From Sulfurospirillum sp964466465 (GTDB taxonomy: Bacteria; Campylobacterota; Campylobacteria; Campylobacterales; Sulfurospirillaceae), in assembly GCA_964466465.1 (NCBI GenBank), contig CAYXNJ010000006.1, positions 1 through 64,000 of the forward strand: 64,000 nucleotides of DNA. The letters are read 5' to 3'. Under the pieces are notes generated by a model that saw nothing but the letters and a program-made list of their open reading frames with translations, was not told the origin of the DNA and searched no databases. Positions 48,724-55,751 of this stretch are shown one piece after another. Position 1 is the first letter of the stretch. Each line of letters opens with the position of its first letter. The translations under genes were made by a program, and so were the position numbers.

Positions 48724-49860
48724 CTACTCTCTGAACGGTTTGTTAATGCAAAAACCACAGAGTAATTTTTCACCTTCCTCATCAATGAGAAATTGATACA
48801 GATAAAAATAACTTTTAAGACCCTCAGATGTAGGGAGTATAATTTCGTGTTGGGTCATACCTTCATACAATGAAAGGCGATCCATTTCAGCGATTTTCTC
48901 GGCAGTAAGGGCATCAAAAAGATCTTTAGCGGTTTTATTTTTCCATGTTTTAAACCCTAAAAATTGCTGATACGCTTGATTGATATAGAGGTAGTTTCCG
49001 TGTGTGTTTTTGATAAACGAGAGTGCTGGAATATGTTCAACAAAAGCGATAAAACGTTCATGCTCAAAACGTTCTTTAACCTCTTGAGCTTTATAGGCTG
49101 TTACATCACGAATGGTTCCAACCATACGAATAGGATGCTCATTCTTTCCTAGAATGACACGGCCTCGGACATTGACCCACTGTAGGGGATCACTTTGACG
49201 GATACGATGATCGACTTCAAAGTAGTCACTTCTACCATCAAGATGGGCTTTAAGACGCTCATTAACCAGTGCCATATCTTTGGAATGGACTAAATTCAGC
49301 CATGAAGAGAGAGTTGAGAGATTTTCTTTGGCTTCGTATCCCATAAGCTGTTTCCATTTTTGGGAGTAAAAGACACTCTCACTTTTCATATCCCAGTCCC
49401 ATAATGCTTCATTACACCCTTCAAGCGCAAGTTCTAAACGCTCTTTTTGTTGCAATAAAAGTGCTTTACTTTTCTGCAAATGTGCGATATCTACAACGAT
49501 AGCGACAAAATCCCCTGATGAGCCTAAAAGAGGTGCTGTATAGATTAGTGTTGGTTTACTAATGCCATTGTCAAATTGAAGTTCACAGGTATGTTCGCCG
49601 CATTTAGGAAGCATGCTTAAAAGTTCGCTATTTTCTTTACTCATTGCACCAAAAGCATATGAAAAGGCTTTATTGGTTTGCCAGTGACCATTTTTTTTAT
49701 AAATGATAGGCAAAGGAAGCGTTTGAAATATCTCTTCTTCATCGAGTGTAGAGCGTTGTGAAGTGTTTTGTTTAGATTGAAATTTTTGAAGACGAAAAAA
49801 GAGTGTGAGAGAGATAATCAACAAAAGAGCGATAATGGCAAAAAGGGCAACTTGTAGCAT
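48724..49860 (-). CDS. Membrane-anchored PAS-domain protein without output domain
   Basis: 378 residues. One N-terminal membrane helix (FAIIALLLIISLTLFF). Then three PAS-like segments: a degenerate one at about 45-130, a PAS_3-type one at about 140-255 (CNEALWDWDMKSESVFYSQKW, in part; ending MVGTIRDVTAYKAQE), and a third at about 265-375 (ALSFIKNTHGNYLYINQAYQ). No kinase, GGDEF, EAL or methyl-accepting domain follows, so it may be a sensor partner for another protein, or a truncated kinase. No ligand residues can be assigned. Confidence 0.8.
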   Translation of the reverse strand: MLQVALFAIIALLLIISLTLFFRLQKFQSKQNTSQRSTLDEEEIFQTLPLPIIYKKNGHWQTNKAFSYAFGAMSKENSELLSMLPKCGEHTCELQFDNGISKPTLIYTAPLLGSSGDFVAIVVDIAHLQKSKALLLQQKERLELALEGCNEALWDWDMKSESVFYSQKWKQLMGYEAKENLSTLSSWLNLVHSKDMALVNERLKAHLDGRSDYFEVDHRIRQSDPLQWVNVRGRVILGKNEHPIRMVGTIRDVTAYKAQEVKERFEHERFIAFVEHIPALSFIKNTHGNYLYINQAYQQFLGFKTWKNKTAKDLFDALTAEKIAEMDRLSLYEGMTQHEIILPTSEGLKSYFYLYQFLIDEEGEKLLCGFCINKPFRE

Positions 49861-49919
49861 ACCAACCTCTTTGAAGTAGGGTTACCCCGCCTTGAAAAGA
49901 CGGGATATAAAGACAAGAA

Positions 49920-50639
49920 TTATTTTAAAAGCTCTTTCTCTTTTACGATGAATGGTACGCCTTTGATGCCAGCACCAAAGTATTTTGTTTTAAGCTCATC
50001 AATACGAGCCACTTCAGCATCGCTGACTTTTTGGTCGTATTTGACATTTTCATCGTAGTATTTTTTCAAGATTTTGATTTTCTCAGCATCGCTTTTTACT
50101 TTAGCGGTTTCATTATAAATCAAAACAGATTTTTCTAAAGAACTTCTCTCATGCACTGGGGTAAAAATAAGTTTGAGATTGTGTGTTGTGAGGCGTTGCT
50201 CTACTTGAGCAAGTTCTTGTCTGCAGTAAGGGCACTCAGGATCGGTAAAAACAACGAGAGTGTCTTTTTTAGGATCATTGCCTAAAGTGACGATGTTTTT
50301 CTTCTCCTCTTTTTTATAGAGTGCTGAAAGCTTTTTCTGAAGCTCTGCCATTTCCATCATCTCTTTAATGCTTCCACCTTGTTTGATGCTAATAACATCT
50401 GGGAAGATCAAATCATCTTTGGTAAAGATGCTGAGTTTTTGTGAACGTGAACCATCGCTAAGATTTAACGTCACGAAATCCATGCCATCGATGCCTTCAA
50501 CGCCTTTGCGTGAAACGACTTCGATAGTAATATTAGGTACTTGAATCGTTGATTTAAAATGTTCAACAATTTGTGCATCGGTTGCTGCAAAAAGTGTGCT
50601 TGAAAGAAGCGCAACCAACCATAAAATCTGTTTTTTCAT
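49920..50639 (-). CDS. DsbC/DsbG-like periplasmic thiol:disulfide protein
   Basis: 239 residues. Signal peptide (to about residue 18), N-terminal part about 20-100 corresponding to the dimerisation region, a linker with an EEKKN stretch, then a thioredoxin-fold domain with active site FTDPECPYCRQEL (CPYC at about 136-139) and cis-Pro in GIKGVPFIV. Role: isomerising or reducing disulfides in the periplasm, for example on c-type cytochromes and exported enzymes. No DsbD-like reductase partner is in the window. Confidence 0.88.
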   Translation of the reverse strand: MKKQILWLVALLSSTLFAATDAQIVEHFKSTIQVPNITIEVVSRKGVEGIDGMDFVTLNLSDGSRSQKLSIFTKDDLIFPDVISIKQGGSIKEMMEMAELQKKLSALYKKEEKKNIVTLGNDPKKDTLVVFTDPECPYCRQELAQVEQRLTTHNLKLIFTPVHERSSLEKSVLIYNETAKVKSDAEKIKILKKYYDENVKYDQKVSDAEVARIDELKTKYFGAGIKGVPFIVKEKELLK

Positions 50640-50714
50640 TCATTTTCCTTGTAAGTTACAGAAACTAATCTGCATGAAATGTAAGGTATTATACAATAAA
50701 AAGAGTCACAGTTT

Positions 50715-50734
50715 GGTAATGAAAGGTAAATGAA
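50715..50734. promoter_or_regulatory. Tandem GGTAATGAAA/GGTAAATGAA repeat
   Basis: Two 10-base near-identical units side by side in the intergenic region 50640-50733. Read on the minus strand they give TTCATTTACC and TTTCATTACC, which match the TTTCATTTAC element at 24041 and 45048. Candidate binding site of an OmpR-type regulator, but the second unit runs into the start of the next gene. Confidence 0.35.
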
Positions 50735-50940
50735 TGCAAGGTAATGCCGATAAAATGGCACTTATAGAGGAAATTGAACAACTGATAGAATCTGACCCAA
50801 ATGCTCCAATTTCTTCATTTTCAATGTTAGAATTTTTAGAAGTCGAGGATTTGGTCTCTGTACGCGAAACACTTTTACGCTCAAAAAACAATCGTTCGGC
50901 TGAGAATGAAAAATGGTTTGATGAGCTGTGTAAAAAATAG
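50734..50940 (+). CDS. 68-residue acidic hypothetical protein
   Basis: Helical, acidic protein (IEEIEQLIESDPNAPISSFSML in family-like part; NEKWFDELCKK at the end). No membrane segment, no recognisable domain. It lies 26 bp ahead of the HD-domain gene on the same strand and may be co-transcribed. The DNA also contains a longer open frame on the other strand at 50762-50968, but codon use and the start context (overlap with the RBS-like GGTAAATG) favour this one weakly. The start could also be the second in-frame ATG. Confidence 0.5.
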   Translation: MQGNADKMALIEEIEQLIESDPNAPISSFSMLEFLEVEDLVSVRETLLRSKNNRSAENEKWFDELCKK

Positions 50941-50966
50941 TTAAGTTATCTATTGAAAGGTTGGTC

Positions 50967-51941
50967 ATGTCTGAAAAGTGGGCGTATCTAAATGATATTG
51001 AAGGATGTGATGTCGTTGCCCTTTACATGCTTCATAATCTTGTTGAAATTGTGTATCTCAAAGAGGGAAAAGAGCGAAGCCTTACTATCAATTTTAATGT
51101 AGCGGGTGGTTCTATGGGATACGTAGAATTTTTCCAGTTAGATTCTATTCCTCTGCCTCCTGTAAAAGTCAAGCATCAACTCAGTGGTTTGATAACAAAA
51201 ATTTTACAGGTCAATCTCTACACTCACGTCAGTGAATATGAACGTTTTGAAGAGTTAGAATTGGTATGTGAAGAGGGTACGTATCTGTTTTACTTTAGCG
51301 AGGATGAAGAAGAAGCGCATTATGCGAAGATAGAAAAAGGTAAAATTCCTACTTTACAAAAAGCCCTAAAAATGGGCGTTTCTTTACCAAAAGAGCTTTT
51401 TAGCGTGGAAGAGTTTAAAGAACATCTTGCTTTTGCTCTTAAGGCTCACGGCGAGCAAAAAACGCCCCATGGCTTACCATACTCGATGCACCTTTTAAGT
51501 GTTGCAGGCGAAGTTATCAATGCCATCACGTGTGAGCCTTTAAGTTATGATGAAAACAATGTTGCTATCGCGTGTGCGCTTTTACACGATGTGAATGAAG
51601 ATACTACAACCGTTATCACCAAAAATAGCCCACTTGCGGGCAATGTGGAAGTGATCGCCAAAGGCGTTGCAGCACTTACGAAAGATAAAACCTTGCCTTC
51701 CAAAGAAGCTCAGATGAGAGACAGTTTAGAGCGACTGAAAAAACGTCAAAACTGCGTCGCGATGGTAAAACTTGCTGATCGTATCACCAATCTTGGAGTG
51801 CCACCAAAGCATTGGGATACTGAAAAAAAACGAAAATACCTTGATGAGGCAAAGCTCATTTTGAGTGAACTTGGCTATGCTCATTCGTACCTTGCGAAGA
51901 AGCTTCAAGAAAAAATTGAGGCGTATCAGCAGTATAGGTAA
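50967..51941 (+). CDS. HD-domain protein, MESH1/SpoT-hydrolase-like
   Basis: 324 residues in two parts. Residues about 1-140 form a mixed alpha/beta N-terminal domain that I do not recognise. Residues about 145-320 are an HD hydrolase of the RelA/SpoT type: AFALKAHGEQKTPHGLPYSMH (in part, His-containing), LLHDVNEDTTT (HD...ED signature, about 203-213), and MVKLADRITNLG (about 265-276), as in (p)ppGpp pyrophosphohydrolases. No synthetase, TGS or ACT domain, so it would only degrade the alarmone or a related nucleotide. The start at 50967 has AAAGG at proper distance. Substrate not proven. Confidence 0.82.
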   Translation: MSEKWAYLNDIEGCDVVALYMLHNLVEIVYLKEGKERSLTINFNVAGGSMGYVEFFQLDSIPLPPVKVKHQLSGLITKILQVNLYTHVSEYERFEELELVCEEGTYLFYFSEDEEEAHYAKIEKGKIPTLQKALKMGVSLPKELFSVEEFKEHLAFALKAHGEQKTPHGLPYSMHLLSVAGEVINAITCEPLSYDENNVAIACALLHDVNEDTTTVITKNSPLAGNVEVIAKGVAALTKDKTLPSKEAQMRDSLERLKKRQNCVAMVKLADRITNLGVPPKHWDTEKKRKYLDEAKLILSELGYAHSYLAKKLQEKIEAYQQYR

Positions 51942-51992
51942 ACTGTGGAACGAAGAATGCTTTGTTTGCGCACACCAAACAAAGGATGAATC

Positions 51993-52073
51993 ATGCGTAT
52001 TTGGATGAGCTACTTCAGATACACCCCTGAGATCATCGCCTTTGTCGCAACCTGTGTTGTTTTAGCAAGGTAG
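51993..52073 (+). CDS. 26-residue hydrophobic peptide (possible small protein)
   Basis: ATG at 51993 with AAAGGATGA ribosome binding site eight bases upstream. The peptide RIWMSYFRYTPEIIAFVATC ends VVLAR and has one likely membrane helix. A strong terminator lies 18 bp downstream, as expected for a short separate transcript. No homology is recognised; it could also be a leader peptide or a small RNA. Confidence 0.4.
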   Translation: MRIWMSYFRYTPEIIAFVATCVVLAR

Positions 52074-52090
52074 TTTTTTAGGGGTTTTTC

Positions 52091-52115
52091 AAAGGGAGGT
52101 TTTCTCCCTTTTTTT
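52091..52115. terminator. Strong terminator between convergent transcripts
   Basis: AAAGGGAG pairs with CTCCCTTT around GTTTT, followed by a T run (52109-52115). Confidence 0.8.
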
Positions 52116-53028
52116 AGTATTTTTTCTCTTCACACGGGATGAGCTCTTTCTCTTTGATCTCTTCCACAAGTGGTTTTAGGCTTTTGAGTGTAAAGAGTTT
52201 AAGGTCATTTCCTTTGAGTGCTTTGAGTTCGGAACTAAAGCCATTTTTTCCAAAAATAACACACATATCAGGTTCGAGTTCTGCCACTGTGCATTTCTCT
52301 TTCAAACGTGCAAGTTCGGTTTTTTTGACTTTCGCGTTGGTGTATTTGCAACTTCCTGCGATCAGTTTGCCAGATTTTGTTTTAGCCAAAATATCAATCT
52401 CAGCGTTTTTATCCCAATAGCTTCCAATCTCAACGATAGGATCTTCACTAAAACTTTGTTTCAAAAATGCTTGGCAGAGTTTTTCAAAAATAAGATCGCT
52501 AAAGCCTTGTTCGCGGTTTGCAAATGCTTTTTCCACTTCGCTAAAATCGCCCTCTTTGATGGTTTTATAGTAGGGTGAAACAAAAGCAAACCAAAAGCGC
52601 ATAAACGGAGAGATGAAGTTTAGTTTATCAGAGTTATCATCTTCTTCTCTCATGGGACGTTCAAGCGAATATTCAAGCTCGATGAGTTCGCTGCGCAAAA
52701 GCGCATGAAGTGCTTCATTGCCTTCTTCACGGCTCAGCCTTGCTCGCTTATAGGAAGAATAAACGCGACGATCCCCTGTAGCAGATGCGCTTAAGAGTGC
52801 ATGGGAGAGTTTGTTACTGTATGTAAGTTTGGTGATGTCGGTGTGAATGTAAGTGTAGTTTTTTAAAATCTTGCTTGAAATCAGCTCAAAAAGAGGTTTA
52901 CTGGTATCGACATTCCAACTCGTTCCTCCAAAAACGCTGAAATACTCAATGGCAATTTCAAGATCATCGAGTCTGTTTTGAAGGTAAAAAGAGCGAAATT
53001 GTTGTAATAGGGTAGGGTGTTTTGGCAT
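52114..53028 (-). CDS. DUF234-type orphan protein with PD-(D/E)xK-like nuclease fold
   Basis: 304 residues. This corresponds to the C-terminal part of archaeal/bacterial ATPases with DUF234, but the ATPase domain is missing and no ATPase lies next to it. A winged-helix region is at about 65-120 (KLSHALLSASATGDRRVYSSYKR). The DUF234 nuclease-like core shows GSYWDKNAEIDILAKTKSGK (about 201-220) and AGSCKY, i.e. E-(x)-D and S-C-K of a restriction-endonuclease-like fold. NFISPFMRFWFAFVSPYY is typical of the family. Function unknown; possibly related to conflict ATPases like those at 9561-12728. Confidence 0.78.
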   Translation of the reverse strand: MPKHPTLLQQFRSFYLQNRLDDLEIAIEYFSVFGGTSWNVDTSKPLFELISSKILKNYTYIHTDITKLTYSNKLSHALLSASATGDRRVYSSYKRARLSREEGNEALHALLRSELIELEYSLERPMREEDDNSDKLNFISPFMRFWFAFVSPYYKTIKEGDFSEVEKAFANREQGFSDLIFEKLCQAFLKQSFSEDPIVEIGSYWDKNAEIDILAKTKSGKLIAGSCKYTNAKVKKTELARLKEKCTVAELEPDMCVIFGKNGFSSELKALKGNDLKLFTLKSLKPLVEEIKEKELIPCEEKKY

Positions 53029-53065
53029 AAATAAAGAAACCTTTTTTTATGCCATTATACACGAA

Positions 53066-53773
53066 TTATTGCATCGGCACATCAAAGAGTAAAATGAAAG
53101 AGGGTTGTAACGCTTTCACTTCATAGGCTTTTGCTTCAGTCATTTGCACTTCATCTCTTGATTCAAGCACGACATCACCTATTTGAACGCTTCCTTCAAC
53201 AACCAGTACGAGTTTACCACGATTTGGAAGTGAGGGCTCTATGGCAATAGTTTTCCCTTCATCCAGTTTGGCTGTAGCGATGAATGCCTCTTGTTTGATG
53301 GCAATGGAGTTTTCTTTACCATCAGGCGAAACTAGCGTTACCCACTGATTGTTTTTGGTGACATCTCTAAAATCACGTTGATTGTAAAGTGGTTTGCCGC
53401 CTTTTTCATTTGGTTTTATCCAAATCTGAAACAGTGCAACATCGCCGTCTATGGAGGCAAATTCGGAGTGCAAAACACCTTCTCCTGCGCTCATATACTG
53501 GATCTCGCCTGCATGAACTTCGCCATGATTGCCGAACGAATCGGTATGGACTAGCACCCCTTTAGTGACGATAGAGACGATCTCCATATCGTGGTGTGGG
53601 TGCATCCCAAAACCCGCTCCTGCTTCGATGACATCATCGTTGATGACACGAAGGGCGCCAAAGCCCATACGAGAAGGGTTATAATACTCCGCAAAGGAGA
53701 AGCTAAAACGGCTATGAAGCCAACCATGCTCTGCAACACCTCTTTGGTCGGCTCTATGAATCATCAATGACAT
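53066..53773 (-). CDS. Pirin-family protein
   Basis: 235 residues, double cupin. N-terminal metal site HPHHDMEIVSIV (about 57-68; two His, Glu and a further His in GVLHSEFAS). The DSFGNHGEV and MSAGEGVLHSE segments are diagnostic for pirins. The C-terminal cupin (about 130-235) lacks clear metal ligands, as usual. Bacterial pirins with the MHPHHDME-type site include quercetinases and redox- or metabolism-linked regulators; the true activity here is open. Third gene in the MarR-YceI-pirin group, 24 bp after the YceI gene. Confidence 0.92.
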   Translation of the reverse strand: MSLMIHRADQRGVAEHGWLHSRFSFSFAEYYNPSRMGFGALRVINDDVIEAGAGFGMHPHHDMEIVSIVTKGVLVHTDSFGNHGEVHAGEIQYMSAGEGVLHSEFASIDGDVALFQIWIKPNEKGGKPLYNQRDFRDVTKNNQWVTLVSPDGKENSIAIKQEAFIATAKLDEGKTIAIEPSLPNRGKLVLVVEGSVQIGDVVLESRDEVQMTEAKAYEVKALQPSFILLFDVPMQ

Positions 53774-53797
53774 GGTTGGCTCCTTTATCTTTTAAAA

Positions 53798-54364
53798 CTA
53801 TTTTTGTAAAATGCCTTCGAGTGCTACGTCGATTTTAACCTCTTCTCCGACGATAACACCACCTGTTTCAAGGGCTTTGTTCCATGTAATGCCAAAATCG
53901 CTTCGGTTAATTTTACCAGTAAACCCAAGACCTACACGCTTGTTACCGTAAAGATCCGTTGCACTACCACCATTTTCAAAAGCCAAAACGATAGGTTTTG
54001 TAATCCCTTTCATAGTCAGTTTTCCATAGGCTTTATCGCCTTTGATTTCATCAAGTGCAAATGTGATAGTAGGGTACTTTGCAACATCAAAAAGATCGGC
54101 GGAGCGTAAGTGCTCGTCTCTGTCTTTAATACCTGTATCGATGCTTGTCGCTTGAATGGTTCCATTTAAAGATTTAAGCGTTTTGGTTGCTTCATCGTAC
54201 ACAAAACTTCCGTTAAATGTTGAAAAATTCCCTTTTACGGTTGAGATCATGGCGTGTTTGACACTAAAATCTGCACTTGAATGTGCAGGATCAACGTTAT
54301 AGTTCCCAGCAAATAAGGCAGTTCCTGCCAACAGTGATGATGCGAGTAATGTTTTGATTTTCAT
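53798..54364 (-). CDS. YceI-family periplasmic lipid-binding-like protein
   Basis: 188 residues. Signal peptide (to about residue 18, cleavage at LFA-GN) then YNVDPAHSSADFSVKHAM, the YceI signature, followed by a beta-barrel pattern: VKGNFSTFNGSF, TSIDTGIKDRDEHLRSADLF, FALDEIKGDKAYGKL, and RSDFGITWNKALE. YceI proteins are lipocalin-like and bind isoprenoid or similar chains in the periplasm; expression is often stress-regulated. Palindrome TTACTAATTAGTAA lies between this gene and the MarR gene. Confidence 0.93.
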   Translation of the reverse strand: MKIKTLLASSLLAGTALFAGNYNVDPAHSSADFSVKHAMISTVKGNFSTFNGSFVYDEATKTLKSLNGTIQATSIDTGIKDRDEHLRSADLFDVAKYPTITFALDEIKGDKAYGKLTMKGITKPIVLAFENGGSATDLYGNKRVGLGFTGKINRSDFGITWNKALETGGVIVGEEVKIDVALEGILQK

Positions 54365-54377
54365 AATATTTCCTTTT

Positions 54378-54391
54378 TTACTAATTAGTAA
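54378..54391. promoter_or_regulatory. TTACTAATTAGTAA, MarR-type operator at the yceI promoter
   Basis: Perfect 14-bp palindrome, 14 bp upstream of the YceI start codon. The same core occurs at the marR promoter (54910-54921), strongly suggesting it is the site of the MarR-type regulator. Confidence 0.75.
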
Positions 54392-54426
54392 TATATAAGC
54401 AAAAAAAATGCTGACTTACACGAAGT

Positions 54427-54882
54427 CTATTGCGCTTTTTGCAGTTTACGTAATAGGTCATACAAGGTGACCAACTCTTCATCGCTCAACACGTCAAAAT
54501 AACTCTTCAGATTGGCTGCATGCCCTGTAAACATACCACCTATAAGACTTTTTCCAGTCTCGGTGATACTTATAATGCGCACACGACTGTCTTCAGGCGA
54601 TGGCAGCGTTTGGACTAAGCCATCACGTGTGAGATTTTTGACAACCACGGTAACATTGCCAGGGGTACTTGCTATCAGTTTTGTGATAGCACCAACTTGC
54701 AAATCGCCACGATGGTAAAGGACTTCTAACACTTCAAACTGATTCATACTTAGGCCAGATGCGTTGATGTATTTTAACTCTTTCACACGAATTTTTTGAA
54801 ACGCGCGAAGAATTTGAATCCACGTTTGCATACTTTTGTCGGTACGTTCGCCATAGCTTTTAACGTCTGATCTCAGTTTCAT
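54427..54882 (-). CDS. MarR-family transcriptional regulator
   Basis: 151 residues. Winged helix-turn-helix: MNQFEVLEVLYHRGDLQVGA (about 46-65), STPGNVTVVVKNLTRDGLV as recognition region (about 69-87), and wing with PSPEDSRVRIISITETGK (D-x-R signature). The N- and C-terminal helices form the dimer. It probably represses itself and the YceI-pirin genes through the TTACTAATTAGTAA palindromes; the ligand is unknown. Confidence 0.93.
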   Translation of the reverse strand: MKLRSDVKSYGERTDKSMQTWIQILRAFQKIRVKELKYINASGLSMNQFEVLEVLYHRGDLQVGAITKLIASTPGNVTVVVKNLTRDGLVQTLPSPEDSRVRIISITETGKSLIGGMFTGHAANLKSYFDVLSDEELVTLYDLLRKLQKAQ

Positions 54883-54908
54883 GTTTTCCTTCCTTTGCCG
54901 AAATTATA

Positions 54909-54925
54909 TTACTAATTAGTAGTAA
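54909..54925. promoter_or_regulatory. Palindrome at the marR promoter
   Basis: TTACTAATTAGTA followed by GTAA. The inner 12 bp (TACTAATTAGTA, 54910-54921) is a perfect palindrome and shares 12 of 14 positions with the yceI operator at 54378. Confidence 0.7.
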
Positions 54926-54972
54926 TGTCAAGATGTATTTATGATTTTGATAAATAGAATGAAAGAGAAGAA

Positions 54973-55215
54973 TTATGGCTTAAAAAATTCGCAAATATCA
55001 ACATCTAAGGCTACTGCAATTTTATAGAGATGTTCGATGTTGAAATGCTTTTTATTGTGATAGAGTTCGGCTACGGAGATAAGACCTACCGATTTTAAGC
55101 CAATCGCTAATGCCAAATCAAGTTGGGTAATTTTTTTTTCTTTACGAATTTTCGCAACATTTTGACCAATGCGTTTGTGTAATGCGTCAATATTACCTGA
55201 AGTTAATTCTCTCAT
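54973..55215 (-). CDS. XRE-family (Cro/CI-type) small transcriptional regulator
   Basis: 80 residues, a single helix-turn-helix domain: IGQNVAKIRKEKKITQLDLA (helices 1-2), LKSVGLISVAELYHNKKH (helices 3-4), then LYKIAVALDVDICEFFKP, the classical end of such domains. Probably dimeric repressor. The region upstream (55216-55304) contains two similar inverted repeats (55220-55233 and 55274-55289) that may be its sites. The divergent gene at 55305 is the likely target. Confidence 0.85.
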   Translation of the reverse strand: MRELTSGNIDALHKRIGQNVAKIRKEKKITQLDLALAIGLKSVGLISVAELYHNKKHFNIEHLYKIAVALDVDICEFFKP

Positions 55216-55219
55216 AAAA

Positions 55220-55289
55220 AACTACCTATAGTTAAAGTTTTTGTAAGTATATGCGTATTACTATTTTGTAACAACTAACTATGGTTAGT
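55220..55289. promoter_or_regulatory. Two related inverted repeats in the XRE/hypothetical intergenic region
   Basis: AACTACCTATAGTT (55220-55233) and ACTAACTATGGTTAGT (55274-55289) both contain A-A-C-T-A / T-A-G-T-T-type arms around a 4-base centre. They flank the divergent promoters and are about 55 bp apart centre to centre. Confidence 0.5.
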
Positions 55290-55304
55290 AAAATATGAGG
55301 TATA

Positions 55305-55742
55305 ATGAAGAAGATTTTAAATCTATTTGTCTGGTTTGATTTTGTCATGAAGATGTTTGGGTATAGCCGCTTTATTTTGGCTGTCAAAAAAGGAACATTA
55401 GCATTTGATAGATCACGTACCATTGGAAGTGCGTTTGATACTTATACCTATTTTGAAAAGACGTTATGGAAAGAATTAGCAAGCCATACTGAAGAAAAAA
55501 TAGTTCAAGTCGAAGGTATTGTGGATATTGATTTTTTATCATTGGATGAAATGTATAAAAAAATTTTAAAATCAATCAAAATCATCGCACGTTTTAATGT
55601 GAGCCAAGATATGGCATTTCAATTAAGTTATGTTGGCATCGAGACAACAAAAACAGATGGTGCAACGATGAAGCATGATATTCATGAGCATGAAATCATG
55701 CTCTGTATGCAAGATATTTATGCCAATAAGCCACTAAGATAA
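55305..55742 (+). CDS. 145-residue hypothetical protein
   Basis: Hydrophobic start (MKKILNLFVWFDFVMKMF) that may be an anchor, then a mixed region with AFDRSRTIGSAFDTYTYFEK and a helical part (LDEMYKKILKSIKIIARF), ending in a His-rich stretch (KHDIHEHEIM). Family not recognised. RBS GAGG lies 4 bases before the ATG; the TATAAT overlapping the start codon may be coincidental, or a later start (55347 or 55353) may be used. Divergent from the XRE gene, ends 10 bp from the convergent selB gene. Confidence 0.6.
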   Translation: MKKILNLFVWFDFVMKMFGYSRFILAVKKGTLAFDRSRTIGSAFDTYTYFEKTLWKELASHTEEKIVQVEGIVDIDFLSLDEMYKKILKSIKIIARFNVSQDMAFQLSYVGIETTKTDGATMKHDIHEHEIMLCMQDIYANKPLR

Positions 55743-55751
55743 TCTTCATTG

